NCBI RefSeq assembly: GCF_022549675.1
Contig: NZ_JAKZGR010000006.1
Coordinates: 62,001-126,000 of the forward strand
Direction of reading: 5' to 3'
DNA: 64,000 bases
Origin: Belliella kenyensis
Lineage (GTDB): Bacteria; Bacteroidota; Bacteroidia; Cytophagales; Cyclobacteriaceae
Shown here: in pieces, positions 25,735 to 33,802 of the stretch
How the letters are laid out: every line of letters begins with the position of its first letter
Position numbering within the stretch: position 1 is the first letter of the stretch
The notes under the pieces: generated by a model
Database searches by the model: none
Seen by the model: only the letters and a program-made list of their open reading frames with translations
What the model was told of the DNA's origin: nothing
Position numbers and translations under genes: made by a program

Positions 25735-25986
25735 ATGGCAATTAAAAATTTGGAAAAAACCGTTTTGAGTACTTTAGAAAAGCTGGACAAACTTAAGCTT
25801 GATGAAAAATTATATGCTGAGCTTTCATGGTGCTACAGAAGCTATGAGAATGATCAAAACCCAGTTGGTGTAATTGAGAAAAGTAATCAAGCATTGGAGT
25901 TGCTTAAAGCAAAAAGAGAGGAAAGCCCAAGAGCAGTATCTAAAAAGCTAATTGAGGACTTAGAGAAGCTTGTATCAGCAGAATAG
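25735..25986 (+). CDS. Small conserved-looking helical protein, function unknown
   Basis: 83 residues, Lys/Glu/Leu rich, almost entirely predicted helical (NLEKTVLSTLEKLDKLKLDE, LELLKAKREE, LIEDLEKLVSAE), with one Trp-Cys-Tyr patch (ELSWCYRSYEND). No signal or membrane segment. A helical-bundle or coiled-coil protein interaction role is possible. It stands alone, ending before the terminator shared with the ribosomal operon. I do not recognise the family. Confidence 0.7.
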   Translation: MAIKNLEKTVLSTLEKLDKLKLDEKLYAELSWCYRSYENDQNPVGVIEKSNQALELLKAKREESPRAVSKKLIEDLEKLVSAE

Positions 25987-26072
25987 TTGATGTTTTTGTA
26001 TTAGGGATGGGAATTGAAACCTCATTTGGGGGGGAAGCCTTGTCCCCTTCAGCTCATTGGAATATAAAATAA

Positions 26073-26107
26073 TAGGGGGGATGCTTCAATAGAAACATCC
26101 CCCCCTT
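26073..26107. terminator. Strong bidirectional terminator after rplI
   Basis: GGGGGGATG (26075-26083) pairs with CATCCCCCC at about 26097-26105, with a loop of about 13 nt. T/A-rich flanks lie on both sides. It ends the leftward rpsF-rpsR-rplI operon and may block the small rightward gene as well. Confidence 0.8.
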
Positions 26108-26129
26108 GTTATTGTTGAATAATCTATGA

Positions 26130-26573
26130 TTACTCAGCTACAACTGCGAATTTCACGTTGCTTTTCACTTCTCTGTGTAGATCAACTTCAGCTTCGAATT
26201 CACCTGCTGTTTGTACTGGTACATTGATAGAGATTTTCTTTCTATCGATCTCGATACCATGTGCTGAAAGTGCGTCAGAGATTTGAAGCGTAGTCACTTT
26301 ACCAAATATCTTACCTGACTCACCGATTTTAGCTTTTATTTCCAAAGTAATAGACTCAAGCTTAGCTGCGATGTTCTCAGCTTCAGTTTTTACTTTTTCT
26401 GCTTTGTGCGCTGCTTGCTTGATGTTTTCAGCAAGAACTCTCTTGTTAGAGTCTGTTGCCAATACTGCAAACCCTTGAGGGATAAGGTAGTTTCTACCGT
26501 ATCCAGGCTTTACATCTACAAGGTCATTCTTGTAGCCTAAATCCTTTATGTCTGTTTTAAGAATAACTTCCAT
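26130..26573 (-). CDS. rplI: 50S ribosomal protein L9
   Basis: A 147-residue L9, at the usual length. The N-terminal domain has EVILKTDIKDLGYKNDLVDV and the signature GYGRNYLIPQGFAV. A long connecting helix (KRVLAENIKQAAHKAEKVKT) leads to the C-terminal rRNA-binding domain (KIGESGKIFGKVTT). It binds 23S rRNA near the L1 stalk. Last gene of rpsF-rpsR-rplI, 45 bp after rpsR. Confidence 0.98.
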   Translation of the reverse strand: MEVILKTDIKDLGYKNDLVDVKPGYGRNYLIPQGFAVLATDSNKRVLAENIKQAAHKAEKVKTEAENIAAKLESITLEIKAKIGESGKIFGKVTTLQISDALSAHGIEIDRKKISINVPVQTAGEFEAEVDLHREVKSNVKFAVVAE

Positions 26574-26618
26574 TATAATTTAATTTTTTTGATTTGTAAA
26601 TAATCGATCCGTTTTGGA

Positions 26619-26870
26619 TTATTTCAATCCATCAGCTACGAAAGGCAATAAAGCTAAGTGTCTTGCTTTTTTGATAGCATTAGCCACTTTTCTTTGGAAT
26701 TTCGCAGAGTTTCCGGTCAATCTTCTAGGAAGGATTTTACCTTGCTCGTTCACAAACTTCAAAAGGAAGTTAGGATCTTTGTAATCGATATATTTGATAC
26801 CGTTCTTTTTGAATCGGCAATATTTCTTTCTATTCTCAACTCTGTTGATTGGTTCGTTTCTTAGTGTCAT
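26619..26870 (-). CDS. rpsR: 30S ribosomal protein S18
   Basis: 83 residues. The S18 core is present: [19 protein letters not shown], then [19 protein letters not shown] and [12 protein letters not shown]. It binds S6 and helix 23 of 16S rRNA. Its start overlaps the rpsF stop by one base, so translation is coupled to its partner S6. Confidence 0.98.
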   Translation of the reverse strand: MTLRNEPINRVENRKKYCRFKKNGIKYIDYKDPNFLLKFVNEQGKILPRRLTGNSAKFQRKVANAIKKARHLALLPFVADGLK

Positions 26871-27238
26871 TAGGCTTGCTCCTCCTTAGCTTCAGCTTTT
26901 TTATTAAATTCACCTTTTCTTCTCTTGTCAGCATAAGCAACTGCATGCTTGTCCAATACTGTCGTCAAGAATCTCATTACTTTCTCGTCTCTTCTGATTT
27001 CAAGCTCAAACTTTTTGATCAAAGTTGGTAGTGACTTGAATTCAACCAATACGTAGAAACCGGTGCTTTTTTTCTGAATTGGATAAGCCATCTTTTTTAG
27101 ACCCCAATTTTCAACATTTACGATTTCTGCCCCCTCTTCTTTTAACAAGTTTACAAACTTGTCTACGGTATCCTTCATCTGAACATCAGACAAAACGGGA
27201 GTTAGTATGAATACCGTTTCATAATTTTTCTGGAACAT
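26870..27238 (-). CDS. rpsF: 30S ribosomal protein S6
   Basis: 122 residues with the ferredoxin-like S6 fold: [20 protein letters not shown] at the start, [20 protein letters not shown] in the middle and [20 protein letters not shown]. The Lys/Glu/Ala-rich tail ([17 protein letters not shown]) is typical of Bacteroidota S6. First gene of the operon, preceded by a clear TTG/TAnnTTTG promoter. Confidence 0.98.
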   Translation of the reverse strand: MFQKNYETVFILTPVLSDVQMKDTVDKFVNLLKEEGAEIVNVENWGLKKMAYPIQKKSTGFYVLVEFKSLPTLIKKFELEIRRDEKVMRFLTTVLDKHAVAYADKRRKGEFNKKAEAKEEQA

Positions 27239-27276
27239 GTTTGATTTGATTAAATATTGTTTACTTAAACAGTCCG

Positions 27277-27307
27277 CAAAAGTAGTGTTTTAGAAATTAA
27301 ATTCCAA
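27277..27307 (-). promoter_or_regulatory. Bacteroidota-type promoter of rpsF operon
   Basis: On the minus strand TTG (27305-27307), 20 bp, TACTTTTG (27277-27284): a perfect TAnnTTTG -7 box. The leader to the rpsF start is about 35 nt. Confidence 0.7.
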
Positions 27308-27309
27308 TT

Positions 27310-28230
27310 TTATTTAACTTCAAATTTACCTTTCCCGATTTGATAATTGTCAGCATAGATGCGTACTTCGTATGTTCCTGCTGCATATTTGCTTCCTTTT
27401 TCATAAAAATAGCTTATCGATTGCATCGTGTTGTCAAATAGTATGTCTTGATGTACCGTGTAAAATTCCTCTCGACCATCGATTATAAAGGTGCCTGAAC
27501 CTCTTGCAATATCAAATATTGGTTGGTTGTTTGGAGCTATGATCTGTACATAGATATCTCTTGGACCCTTAGGAGCTACTTTGTTATCAGCTAAATTGAA
27601 GCTAATTTTCAATCTCTCTAGTTGTCTGTTGCGAAAACCATCTTCTCTTTCTTTTCCTCTCGAGTTGACCGCGGCCACTACAATATTCTCAGCCTTGAGC
27701 CTTGCAGCGATATTTACTTTTTCCTCGAGTTCTTCTTTTTTGATGTTTAACTGTACCACTTTTTCCTCAATCTCAGCTTGAGAGCTTTTCAACTCTTGAT
27801 TTTCGGAGAATAGTTGCTGGTTCATTTCTCTCAAGTTGATAATTTCTTTATCTTTTTCTTGGAGCATAGAGGTGTAGCTATTGATTCTTTTGTTCAAAGC
27901 ATCAATTTCTTGAGATGACCTTTTTCGATCTGAATTCCTTTCGGCTATGAGTTGCTCTCTAATCTCCTCTAGGGAGCTTATGTCCCCACCGAGTTTTTCT
28001 ATTTCTTTGATCCTTAGGTCAAGCTGGTAAGTTATAGAATCAAGCCTTTTGTTGATTTCATCGTTTTCTTCTGATAATACAATGATCTCTTCTGACTTCT
28101 TATTTCTATCTACTGCATCATAGTATAACTTTATGCCACTTATAATTACCAAAATAATCAATACGATGATTAAAATATTTTTGCCATTTTCTGACTTTTT
28201 GGAATTATCCTTCTCTAAATTGGTGTTCAT
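27310..28230 (-). CDS. Membrane-anchored coiled-coil protein, function unknown
   Basis: 306 residues from ATG 28230 (an in-frame TTG at 28257 would add nine). N-terminal cytoplasmic NTNLEKDNSKKSENGK, one transmembrane segment at about 17-37 (ILIIVLIILVIISGIKLYY), a long coiled coil at about 45-180 (heptad Leu/Ile with Glu/Lys), then a beta-rich C-terminal domain of about 110 residues (VAPKGPRDIYVQIIAPNN, DNTMQSISYFYEKGSKYAAG). The topology suggests an envelope-spanning or periplasmic spacer protein. It lies directly upstream of rpsF on the same strand, but that operon has its own promoter. Family not recognised. Confidence 0.75.
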   Translation of the reverse strand: MNTNLEKDNSKKSENGKNILIIVLIILVIISGIKLYYDAVDRNKKSEEIIVLSEENDEINKRLDSITYQLDLRIKEIEKLGGDISSLEEIREQLIAERNSDRKRSSQEIDALNKRINSYTSMLQEKDKEIINLREMNQQLFSENQELKSSQAEIEEKVVQLNIKKEELEEKVNIAARLKAENIVVAAVNSRGKEREDGFRNRQLERLKISFNLADNKVAPKGPRDIYVQIIAPNNQPIFDIARGSGTFIIDGREEFYTVHQDILFDNTMQSISYFYEKGSKYAAGTYEVRIYADNYQIGKGKFEVK

Positions 28231-28271
28231 TTTAAATAGAAAGTAATATTTGCGCAAATTAATAATTTATC

Positions 28272-28856
28272 ATGAATCTTTCACTCGATCAGGACTATTG
28301 GTCTGCAAGATATAAGGAAAATCAAACAGGCTGGGATCTCGGAGAAGCTTCCACTCCGATTAAGCAATTTTTAGACCAAGTCACAGATAAAAACATAAAG
28401 ATATTAATACCTGGAGCAGGAAATGCCTATGAGGCTGCATACGCCTATAATATGGGCTTTAAAAATGTTTATGTTTTAGATTTTGCATTGCTGCCTTTGG
28501 ACAATTTTAAACGAACTTATCCAAATTTCCCAATGAATCAATTATACTGTGAGGACTTCTTTGATCATGAGGGTAGCTATGACTTGATCATTGAGCAGAC
28601 TTTTTTTTGTGCTTTGAATCCATCTCTTAGGTCAATGTACGCTGAGAAGATGGCGAAATTACTCAAAGATGGGGGAGTATTGGCTGGTGTATTATTCAAT
28701 AAAAACTTCACCCATGTAGGCCCTCCGTTTGGAGGCAGTAAGGACGAATATATTGGCTATTTTGAACCATTCTTTGACATACAAATAATGGAATCTTGCT
28801 ATAACTCTATTTTACCAAGACAAGAATCAGAGTTGTTTATTAAGTTGGTTAAATAA
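28272..28856 (+). CDS. TPMT-family class I SAM-dependent methyltransferase
   Basis: 194 residues. N-terminal DYWSARYKENQTGWDLGEAS is the thiopurine methyltransferase family signature. SAM motif I is ILIPGAGNAYEAAYA at about 45-59, motif II acidic VYVLDFALLPL at about 67, and YDLIIEQTFFCALNPS at about 98. Bacterial relatives methylate thiols, selenium or tellurium compounds; the substrate here is unknown. Divergent from the coiled-coil gene; the 153-bp repeat begins 35 bp after its stop. Confidence 0.88.
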   Translation: MNLSLDQDYWSARYKENQTGWDLGEASTPIKQFLDQVTDKNIKILIPGAGNAYEAAYAYNMGFKNVYVLDFALLPLDNFKRTYPNFPMNQLYCEDFFDHEGSYDLIIEQTFFCALNPSLRSMYAEKMAKLLKDGGVLAGVLFNKNFTHVGPPFGGSKDEYIGYFEPFFDIQIMESCYNSILPRQESELFIKLVK

Positions 28857-28890
28857 CTTGCTTTTGATTTTGACCTTTTGTAAAAAATAA

Positions 28891-29043
28891 ATCTGATTAT
28901 ACGCTTTTTTGGCAGTAACTTAAATTCATTGGCTCAACAGGTTGCTAATGGTCAATATCCATAAGTATCCAATATCAATTTATATCTGAAGTTAGATAAA
29001 TCGGAATTTTGTAATGTCATTGGCAAAGTTCCGTATATCCATA
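28891..29043 (+). repeat. 153-bp dispersed element, copy 1
   Basis: The sequence from ATCTGATTATACG to CCGTATATCCATA is repeated in reverse complement at 43404-43556: same length, no gaps, 9 mismatches (about 94%). The ends form imperfect inverted repeats: TATACG, about 4 variable bases, then TTTGGC or TTTGCC. It has no coding capacity. This copy lies between two convergent methyltransferase genes. AAATAA occurs on both flanks and could be a target duplication. MITE-like non-autonomous element is my best reading. Confidence 0.75.
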
Positions 29044-29073
29044 AAATAAATTTATGGGAATTAAAAGTGAATG

Positions 29074-29859
29074 TTAGATCTTGAGCACATAATTATCTTT
29101 GGGTAATTTTGGATTAAAAAATAAAATTCCCGCTTCATAAAAATCCATAGACAGACGGACTTCTGGAAATTTCAAGATTTCTTTCCAAGCCTTTTCCATA
29201 GATGGAGACCAGTGGATGTCAGCAATTACAATGATAGATTGTGTATGAGTATATGGTAAAATTTGTCCGAAGTAAGAGCATGTTGCTTCATAGGTATGGG
29301 TAGCATCGATCAGAACAAAATCCAATTTCTCTATTTTCATCAGCAACTTGGGGAGTATTCTTTCGATTTCACCTAGTATAAAGTTGGTGTTTAGATCCTT
29401 TTTATGTACTTGTGCCTTTTTCCACAAAGCCTTGGATCCTTCAATAGTGTAGAGGATTCCATGGGTAGCTTTAGACAAATATCTTGTAGTGATGCCTGTA
29501 CAAGTCCCTAGTTCCAAAACCTGTTGTGCTGGTGTATATTGACAAAAATATTGATAAAGCTGAGCAAATTTCCTGCTGGACGTGCTATACTTTGTAATGC
29601 TGGAAGTTTTCCGCTTATTGTTTTTCAGATGTTTGGAACCTGCTCCATAGTCTTCGATATGCAGTTCCTGATGATCCAATAATAATTTTGATCTATATTC
29701 TTCAATCTCGAGGTTTTGTTTTTTTTGCTTTTCGAGAAAATCTAAAAGTCCTGTATAAATTTCAAATACGGAAGGAGACTGTAATGCATACTGGTCTTCT
29801 TGATAAAGCCAATATTTGAGATAGGCTATCAAAGGATGTGTTTTATGAAATAAACTCAA
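29074..29859 (-). CDS. Class I SAM-dependent O-methyltransferase-like protein
   Basis: 261 residues. An N-terminal helical part (about 1-100) precedes the Rossmann methyltransferase domain: VLELGTCTGITTRYLS (SAM motif I, about 115-130), LYTIEGSKALWKKAQ (acidic end of strand 2), LDFVLIDATHTYEAT (about 185) and IIVIADIHWSPSMEKAW. The ID-H-YE pattern is that of the Methyltransf_24 / O-methyltransferase group. Its ATG overlaps the apaG stop by 4 bp, so the two genes are co-expressed. Substrate unknown. Confidence 0.85.
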   Translation of the reverse strand: MSLFHKTHPLIAYLKYWLYQEDQYALQSPSVFEIYTGLLDFLEKQKKQNLEIEEYRSKLLLDHQELHIEDYGAGSKHLKNNKRKTSSITKYSTSSRKFAQLYQYFCQYTPAQQVLELGTCTGITTRYLSKATHGILYTIEGSKALWKKAQVHKKDLNTNFILGEIERILPKLLMKIEKLDFVLIDATHTYEATCSYFGQILPYTHTQSIIVIADIHWSPSMEKAWKEILKFPEVRLSMDFYEAGILFFNPKLPKDNYVLKI

Positions 29860-30242
29860 TTGTTAAATATCTGGGCGATTAGTTGGAACTCTGGGATGGT
29901 TACGCGGAATCTTGAACCATCTTGTATTTTCTCCATGGTGTAGCTTCCTCTCATTTTACCCAATCCTGATTTGAGATTGCAACCTGATATATATTCGTGT
30001 GATTCTCCTGGCTCGAGAACTGGTTGCTGACCAACTACTCCATCACCTTCTACTATCTTAAACTCATCACCTGCATCATGAATTTCCCATCTTCTGGTGA
30101 GAAGTTGTATGGTAAAAGGACTATTGTTTTCTATCTTTACCTTGTATGTGAATACGTAATGCTTCTGATAGGGGCTTGAGAATTCTGGCTGATAGGAAGC
30201 TATTACGGTTACCGTAACTCCATCTGTAGTGGCGCTGACCAT
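29856..30242 (-). CDS. apaG: ApaG domain protein
   Basis: 128 residues, the full length of a free-standing ApaG (DUF525) protein. The immunoglobulin-like beta sandwich is shown by HYVFTYKVKIENNSPFTIQL, LLTRRWEIHDAGDEFKIVEG, VVGQQPVLEPGESHEYISG and GKMRGSYTM. ApaG was linked to Co2+/Mg2+ resistance in Salmonella, but the biochemical role is unsettled. Operon with the downstream methyltransferase; divergent from ung. Confidence 0.94.
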   Translation of the reverse strand: MVSATTDGVTVTVIASYQPEFSSPYQKHYVFTYKVKIENNSPFTIQLLTRRWEIHDAGDEFKIVEGDGVVGQQPVLEPGESHEYISGCNLKSGLGKMRGSYTMEKIQDGSRFRVTIPEFQLIAQIFNN

Positions 30243-30246
30243 AATT

Positions 30247-30254
30247 TATGTTTG
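30247..30254 (+). promoter_or_regulatory. Putative -7 box for ung
   Basis: TATGTTTG matches TAnnTTTG, placed 63 bp before the chosen ung start. No convincing TTG was found upstream, so only the -7 element is supported. It supports starting ung at 30317 rather than further upstream. Confidence 0.4.
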
Positions 30255-30316
30255 GTTTGAGACCTTGGAAACAAATCTATATCATTCTAATCAAAAGACA
30301 ACGAAAAATAATAACA

Positions 30317-30979
30317 ATGGATGTAAAAATCGAAGATAGTTGGAAGACAATATTAAAAGATGAGTTTGAAAAGCCTTATTTTTTGGATCTAATTGATTTT
30401 GTGAAAAGGGAGTATGCTTCTCATGAAATTTTCCCGAAGGGGAGAGATATATTCAATGCATTTGCTCATTGTCCATTTGATAGGGTCAAGGTCGTAATCT
30501 TAGGTCAAGATCCTTATCATGGAATAAATCAGGCACATGGACTTTCATTTTCTGTCAAGCCAGGTGTCCCATTTCCGCCTAGTTTGTTGAATATATTTAA
30601 AGAAATCAATAGAGACTTGGACTTACCTATGCCATCGGATGGTGATCTTACCCGCTGGGCTGACCAAGGTGTTCTTTTGCTCAATGCTACTTTGACAGTC
30701 AGGGCGCATCAAGCGGGTTCTCATCAAAAGAAAGGTTGGGAAACTTTCACAGATGCGGTCATCAAAAGAATCGCCGATGGGAAACAGCATGTGGTGTTTT
30801 TATTGTGGGGTGCTTACGCACAAAAAAAAGCTTCGTTTATTGATGATTCAATTCATTTAAAGCTACATGCTCCACATCCAAGTCCATTATCTGCTCATAG
30901 GGGATTTTTAGGTTGTGGACATTTTTCTAAAACCAATGAATACTTGGCTAAAAATGGCTTAGAAGAGATAAATTGGTGA
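30317..30979 (+). CDS. ung: Uracil-DNA glycosylase, family 1
   Basis: 220 residues from ATG 30317; the open frame extends 23 codons upstream but that part overlaps the likely promoter. It excises uracil from DNA in base excision repair. The catalytic motif VVILGQDPYHG (Asp) is at about 62-72, GVLLLNATLTVRAHQAGSH at about 117 and HPSPLSAHRGF with catalytic His at about 190. Length matches the family. Followed by a very long hairpin with a T run at 31059-31127. Confidence 0.97.
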   Translation: MDVKIEDSWKTILKDEFEKPYFLDLIDFVKREYASHEIFPKGRDIFNAFAHCPFDRVKVVILGQDPYHGINQAHGLSFSVKPGVPFPPSLLNIFKEINRDLDLPMPSDGDLTRWADQGVLLLNATLTVRAHQAGSHQKKGWETFTDAVIKRIADGKQHVVFLLWGAYAQKKASFIDDSIHLKLHAPHPSPLSAHRGFLGCGHFSKTNEYLAKNGLEEINW

Positions 30980-30989
30980 AAAAGCGTTC

Positions 30990-31366
30990 AATTTGATTTT
31001 AATTAAGTCTCCTATGATTAGGGGAGTCAAGAAACAAGAATCAAGTGACTAAAATCAAGTATCAAAGAAACAAGAATCAAGACACAAGAGTTATCTTGTG
31101 TCCTGATTCTTGTTTGATACATTTTTTTGTATTGATTTAAAATGAAACCATTGGTTCTTTCATATCACCATGCATTCCTCTTAATTTTTTTTTGGACTCA
31201 AGTTTCAAGACACAAGATCTAAAATAACTTAGGCCTTACATGTTTAGGATTAGCATGCATAAATAAAGCATATTTCGCCGCACCTGTCTACCCAAAGGTA
31301 GAGGTATATTTCAACTTTATTTCGCCTCAGCATATTCCTTCTCACTTCATCCTTCCCCCTTCATCC
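30990..31366 (+). repeat. Composite dispersed repeat, copy A
   Basis: Three modules in order. First, a CAAGAATCAAG/CAAGACACAAG-like purine tract (about 31027-31090). Second, the conserved core AAGCATATTTCGCCGCACC through CTTTATTTCGCC (31266-31326) with the small hairpin TCTACC CAAA GGTAGA. Third, a CTTCATCCTTCC-like pyrimidine tract (31338-31366) that reaches the lepB stop codon. The same modules recur near 48.5-48.7 and 61.8-62.05 kb. It lies between convergent ung and lepB. Confidence 0.7.
31059..31127 (+). terminator. Very long hairpin with T run after ung
   Basis: 31059-31089 (GTATCAAAGAAACAAGAATC onward) pairs with 31094-31120 (TCTTGTGTCCTGATTCTTGT onward), giving a stem of about 27 bp with one four-base bulge and one mismatch, a tiny loop and then ATTTTTTTG. 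It can act as the ung terminator. The stem is built from the CAAGAATCAAGACACAAGA repeat module. Confidence 0.8.
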
Positions 31367-32452
31367 TTATTTTATTCCATTGAAAATTCTATTCCACCTG
31401 ATCTTGCTGAACATTGATTTGTGTTTGTCTAGAGAAAGCCACAGGAACCATGCTTTTCCTACGATATGATCCTCTGGTACAAATCCCCAATACCTAGAGT
31501 CCAAAGAGTCGTGTCTATTATCACCCATCATGAAATAATAATTTTGCTTGAAAGTGTATTCGGTAATTTCTTGATTGTCTATGAAGAGCTTGTTGTTGCG
31601 AACTTCCAGATTCTTGTGACCTTCGTACTTTTCTATGGTAAAAGCATACTTGGCCATGTTTTCCTCATCCAAGGTAATTGTAAAGCCCTTGCCGGGGATT
31701 TCCAAAGGTCCGTAGTTGTCTTTATTCCATCCAAAATATGCTCCGTCAGGAAACACACGGGCGTCTCCCATTCCTTCTCTATCAATCCTTGGGGTTACAT
31801 CATTTACAGCAGGGGATTTTTCCAAATTTTGAACATCATCAGCTGTTGCATAGATTAAATATCCAGCACCATTATCAAATGGATAAAAGCTGTCTCTATT
31901 GATATTATTATCTTCAAAAAAGTCAATAGAAAGCCTTTTATCAGTCAAAAGGTCATAGGACAGTTGGAGTTTTGGAGGACTTGGTTCAGCCACACCATTG
32001 ATATATACTTGACTCTTTTTGATTTCGAGTAGATCTCCAGGTACAGCCACCGCTCTTTTGATGTAGTTTGTTTTGAGATCTACTGGATATTCATATTCAG
32101 CAGGATAATTGAATACCACCACATCGTTTCTTTTTACAGAAGTGAAACCTGGTAACCTCCAATAGGGAAGTTCAATCCAGTCCAAGTAAGAATTGATATC
32201 CGTACCCCAAATTTTTTGATGTGTAAGCGGCATTTGTAAAGGTGTCTTTGGTACTCTTGTACCATAGTGCATTTTGCTTACAAAAAGGAAATCACCTACC
32301 AGCAGGGATTTTTCCATGGATGCAGTAGGGATAGTAAATGGCTCTAATAATAGCCACCTGATCAAGCTTGCAGCAACTACAGCAAAGACCAATGCGTCAA
32401 TCCATTCTCTTGTTGCTGATTTTTTCTTTTTTTCTCTAGTCATAAATTTCAA
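31367..32452 (-). CDS. lepB: Signal peptidase I
   Basis: 361 residues, larger than E. coli LepB's catalytic core because of Bacteroidota insertions. One N-terminal membrane segment ([20 protein letters not shown]). Catalytic Ser in [14 protein letters not shown] at about 44, catalytic Lys in [12 protein letters not shown] at about 130, and the [17 protein letters not shown] box at about 313. It cleaves signal peptides of exported proteins. Start could be M1 or M4. It lies 5 bp after dapB in the parA-parB-DUF5683-dapB-lepB series. Confidence 0.97.
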   Translation of the reverse strand: MKFMTREKKKKSATREWIDALVFAVVAASLIRWLLLEPFTIPTASMEKSLLVGDFLFVSKMHYGTRVPKTPLQMPLTHQKIWGTDINSYLDWIELPYWRLPGFTSVKRNDVVVFNYPAEYEYPVDLKTNYIKRAVAVPGDLLEIKKSQVYINGVAEPSPPKLQLSYDLLTDKRLSIDFFEDNNINRDSFYPFDNGAGYLIYATADDVQNLEKSPAVNDVTPRIDREGMGDARVFPDGAYFGWNKDNYGPLEIPGKGFTITLDEENMAKYAFTIEKYEGHKNLEVRNNKLFIDNQEITEYTFKQNYYFMMGDNRHDSLDSRYWGFVPEDHIVGKAWFLWLSLDKHKSMFSKIRWNRIFNGIK

Positions 32453-32457
32453 AAGTT

Positions 32458-33180
32458 TTAGAAAGATAGGAAATCATCCATTGATAGCACACCTTTTTTA
32501 TCCTTGATCCACTCCGCTACCAAAACCGCACCAAGTGCGAAACCTTGTCTGCTGTGTGCTGTATGGGTGATCTCAATGTCATCTATAGGTGACTGATAGC
32601 GAATGATATGTGTCCCTGGTGCAGGGTCAATTCTCTTGGCTATAATTGGAATGATCTGTTCGTTTTCGATCATTTCTTCGGACAGTTTCCAGCCTTTTAG
32701 ACTGGGGATGTTTTGCAAAATACCTTCAGCAAGTGTAATTGCTGTACCACTTGGAGCATCTTTTTTTTCAGTATGGTGAACTTCTTCCATCCTGATTTTA
32801 TAGTCTTTTTGATCGCCCATCAACTGAGCCAAAAACTTGTTGACTTTGAAGAAGATATTGACACCAATTGAATAATTGGAGGCATAAAAGAAGGCTGTAT
32901 TTTTATCTATGGTCAATTGATCGATATTGGGCTTCTGATCCAACCATCCTGTGGTGCCTGATACAACGGGAATTCCCTTACTGATTGCCCATTTGATATT
33001 TTCAACAGCTGCTTCAGGTTGAGAAAATTCAATAGCGACGTCTATGGAGTCTGCATCTAGATGGTCTAAATCCGATCTGTTATCAATGTTGATTTTTGCT
33101 GCTATGGAATGTCCACGGGACTCAGCGATTTCGCTTATGATTTTACCCATTTTTCCATATCCGAGTATTAGTATATTCAT
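32458..33180 (-). CDS. dapB: 4-Hydroxy-tetrahydrodipicolinate reductase
   Basis: 240 residues. N-terminal NAD(P)-binding [19 protein letters not shown], then VVSGTTGW at about 73, [18 protein letters not shown] at about 96 and the DapB signature [20 protein letters not shown] at about 134-153. It makes tetrahydrodipicolinate for lysine and diaminopimelate synthesis. Three bases separate it from the upstream DUF5683 gene and five from lepB, so it belongs to one transcript. Confidence 0.97.
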   Translation of the reverse strand: MNILILGYGKMGKIISEIAESRGHSIAAKINIDNRSDLDHLDADSIDVAIEFSQPEAAVENIKWAISKGIPVVSGTTGWLDQKPNIDQLTIDKNTAFFYASNYSIGVNIFFKVNKFLAQLMGDQKDYKIRMEEVHHTEKKDAPSGTAITLAEGILQNIPSLKGWKLSEEMIENEQIIPIIAKRIDPAPGTHIIRYQSPIDDIEITHTAHSRQGFALGAVLVAEWIKDKKGVLSMDDFLSF

Positions 33181-33183
33181 GGT

Positions 33184-33750
33184 TTAGAAATTTAGTTTTA
33201 AAGATAACCCAATCACTCTACCTCCTGCAAAGAGGCTTTCATAGGAGGGCTCGAACTTCATACTGATATCATCACTTACATCAAATCCCGATAGGTGAGC
33301 GTCTACTTGAGCGTCTACGATGTTCAAAACATGGATAGCTGCAAACACGATATAATTGAGGTCTCTGTACCTTCTCCAGGTGTCGACGTTGCGTACAAGT
33401 GCATCCCTGTTTAGGTTTGGAAATATTTCACTTTGTCCTTGCTGATCAAAGGATCTCAATTCTTGGCGAAACAAGCGATACCTTCTACCATTGAAATCAA
33501 TGAAATAAAGGTTGGTCGCAAATCCACCATATATAATAGGAACTTTCCATATTTTCTCATTGTAGATTTGCCCTGCTCCAGGAAGAATTGCAGACAATAT
33601 AGTTGCGGTTTTGGGATCTTTGGGTAGTTTTTCCCTAAGTTCTATCTTGATTTCCAAAGGTTCATTGCTTTCTTCTTCATTTTGTGAAAAGCAAGGTGTC
33701 TTTGCTGAAAGCAATAAAACAAAAACAGCAATGGACTTTAAAAGTACCAT
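33184..33750 (-). CDS. DUF5683 secreted/membrane protein
   Basis: 188 residues from ATG 33750, chosen because MVLLKSIAVFVLLLSAKTPC is a clean signal peptide; the open frame extends upstream into parB and those residues are not credible. The mature part has an acidic linker, then PKTATILSAILPGAGQIYNE, the DUF5683 mark. Next come KVPIIYGGFATNLYFIDFNG and RYRDLNYIVFAAIHVLNIVDAQVDAHL, likely membrane-associated helices. Function unknown; the gene commonly sits by parB and dapB in Bacteroidota. Confidence 0.88.
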   Translation of the reverse strand: MVLLKSIAVFVLLLSAKTPCFSQNEEESNEPLEIKIELREKLPKDPKTATILSAILPGAGQIYNEKIWKVPIIYGGFATNLYFIDFNGRRYRLFRQELRSFDQQGQSEIFPNLNRDALVRNVDTWRRYRDLNYIVFAAIHVLNIVDAQVDAHLSGFDVSDDISMKFEPSYESLFAGGRVIGLSLKLNF

Positions 33751-33802
33751 TGCTAATTTATATATTTTATTTTTTTGGCTGTTGGGAAAGGGCCTCACAA
33801 GC

